From positions 8,017,501 through 8,081,500 of the forward strand of contig NC_083701.1 in the NCBI RefSeq assembly GCF_033118175.1: a stretch of DNA of 64,000 bases, written 5' to 3'. The translations under genes and the position numbers were made by a program. Below the pieces are notes generated by a model that saw only the letters and a list, made by a program, of their open reading frames with translations, did no database searches and had not been told where the DNA came from. Positions 63,620 through 64,000 of this stretch are shown here, one piece after another (positions within the stretch are counted from its first letter, which is position 1; every line of letters starts with the position of its first letter). Source of the DNA: Dama dama (Eukaryota; Chordata; Mammalia; Artiodactyla; Cervidae).

Positions 63620-64000
63620 TGCAGAATTTTTTTTTATGATTAAAAAAATTTTTTTTATATTGGACTACAGTTGATTTACAATATTGTGTTAGTTTTAGGT
63701 ATACAGTGTAGTGATTTAGTTGTACGTGTATCTATTCTCTTTCAAATTCTTTTCCCACTTGGTTATTACAAAACCCTGAGCAGAGTTCCCTGCGCTCTAT
63801 AGCAGGTCCTTGTTTGGTTATCTGTTTAAACCCAGTCGTGTGTACATGTCGATCCCAGACTCCCGGTTTATTCCCTTTCCCCCCGACCTTTCCCTTTAGT
63901 AACCATGAGGCGGTTCTCTAGTCTGTGAGTCTGTTTTGTAAATAAGTTCATGTGTGTTTTCCCCCCTGAATCACTATGGTATGATAGTTGTCTTTTTCAG
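63620..64000 (-). mobile_element. L1 3' UTR, antisense, running off the window
   Basis: ACAGTTGATTTACAATATTG, GTTTTAGGTATACAGTGTAG, GGTCCTTGTTTGGTTATCTG and CAGACTCCCGGTTTATTCCC are the antisense L1 3' UTR. The right end is outside the window. Confidence 0.85.

Noticed and set aside
1..64000. miR-30b/miR-30d, known upstream neighbours of ZFAT in human
   Set aside because: I looked for TGTAAACATCC and its complement and did not see it. They may lie beyond the left edge.
1..64000. CRISPR arrays, bacterial operons, riboswitches
   Set aside because: The repeat content is ruminant retroelements; no regularly spaced repeat array or bacterial gene layout was seen.

Overview
This is mammalian nuclear DNA from a ruminant, most likely a bovid. 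The diagnostic elements are dozens of tRNA-Glu-headed Bov-tA and Bov-A2 SINEs, BovB (RTE) LINE and ART2-type fragments, L1 copies with bovine-style 3' ends, a ruminant mariner MITE, and cetartiodactyl CHR-type SINEs. Repeat family names are assigned from memory of the consensus sequences; I could not run RepeatMasker. No prokaryotic gene, operon or CRISPR array is present. Almost all open frames in the window are chance frames inside SINEs or simple repeats.

The only host gene part I can support is at about 57.5-58.4 kb. A CpG island there holds a TATA-less promoter with an NRF1 site, paired CRE-like sites and a YY1-like site. It ends in a tiny first coding exon on the + strand: ATG GAG ACG CGG GCG GCA G, then a consensus GTGAGC donor. 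The encoded MET-Arg-Ala-Ala start and the phase-1 split codon fit the N-terminus of ZFAT (zinc finger and AT-hook protein), as I remember it. The window would then be about 58 kb of ZFAT 5' flank plus about 6 kb of intron 1. The second coding exon is not in the window.

Layout. 0-3 kb: mostly unique DNA with an AATAAA signal and a 98-codon unidentified frame. 3-6 kb: SINE cluster and an old sense L1 ORF2 end. 6-25 kb: unique DNA with scattered SINEs, MIRs, an L1 3' UTR and a 5S rRNA pseudogene. 25.9-26.7 kb: a sense L1 carrying a 5S rRNA half and a Bov-tA. 29.4 kb: a mariner MITE hairpin. 30.4-31.4 kb: a MaLR-like LTR hit by two SINEs. 32-45 kb: dense CHR and Bov-tA SINEs, L2, and LTR-like copies. 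45.9-50.6 kb: antisense L1 copies with nested SINE, BovB and (TG)n insertions. 50.6-57 kb: mostly unique DNA with a degenerate minus-strand coding relic and a CTCF-like motif. 57.1 kb: a BovB 3' end just upstream of the CpG island. 58.4-64 kb: putative intron 1 with SINEs, a (TG)n repeat, a second copy of a minus-strand LTR and an antisense L1 running off the end.

I found no new multi-gene system. The most unusual items are the 5S rRNA fragment inside an L1 with a short duplication, the miR-2284/2285-like mariner hairpin, an RFX X-box lying over the putative ZFAT start codon, and a three-layer nested insertion at 49.8-50.6 kb.
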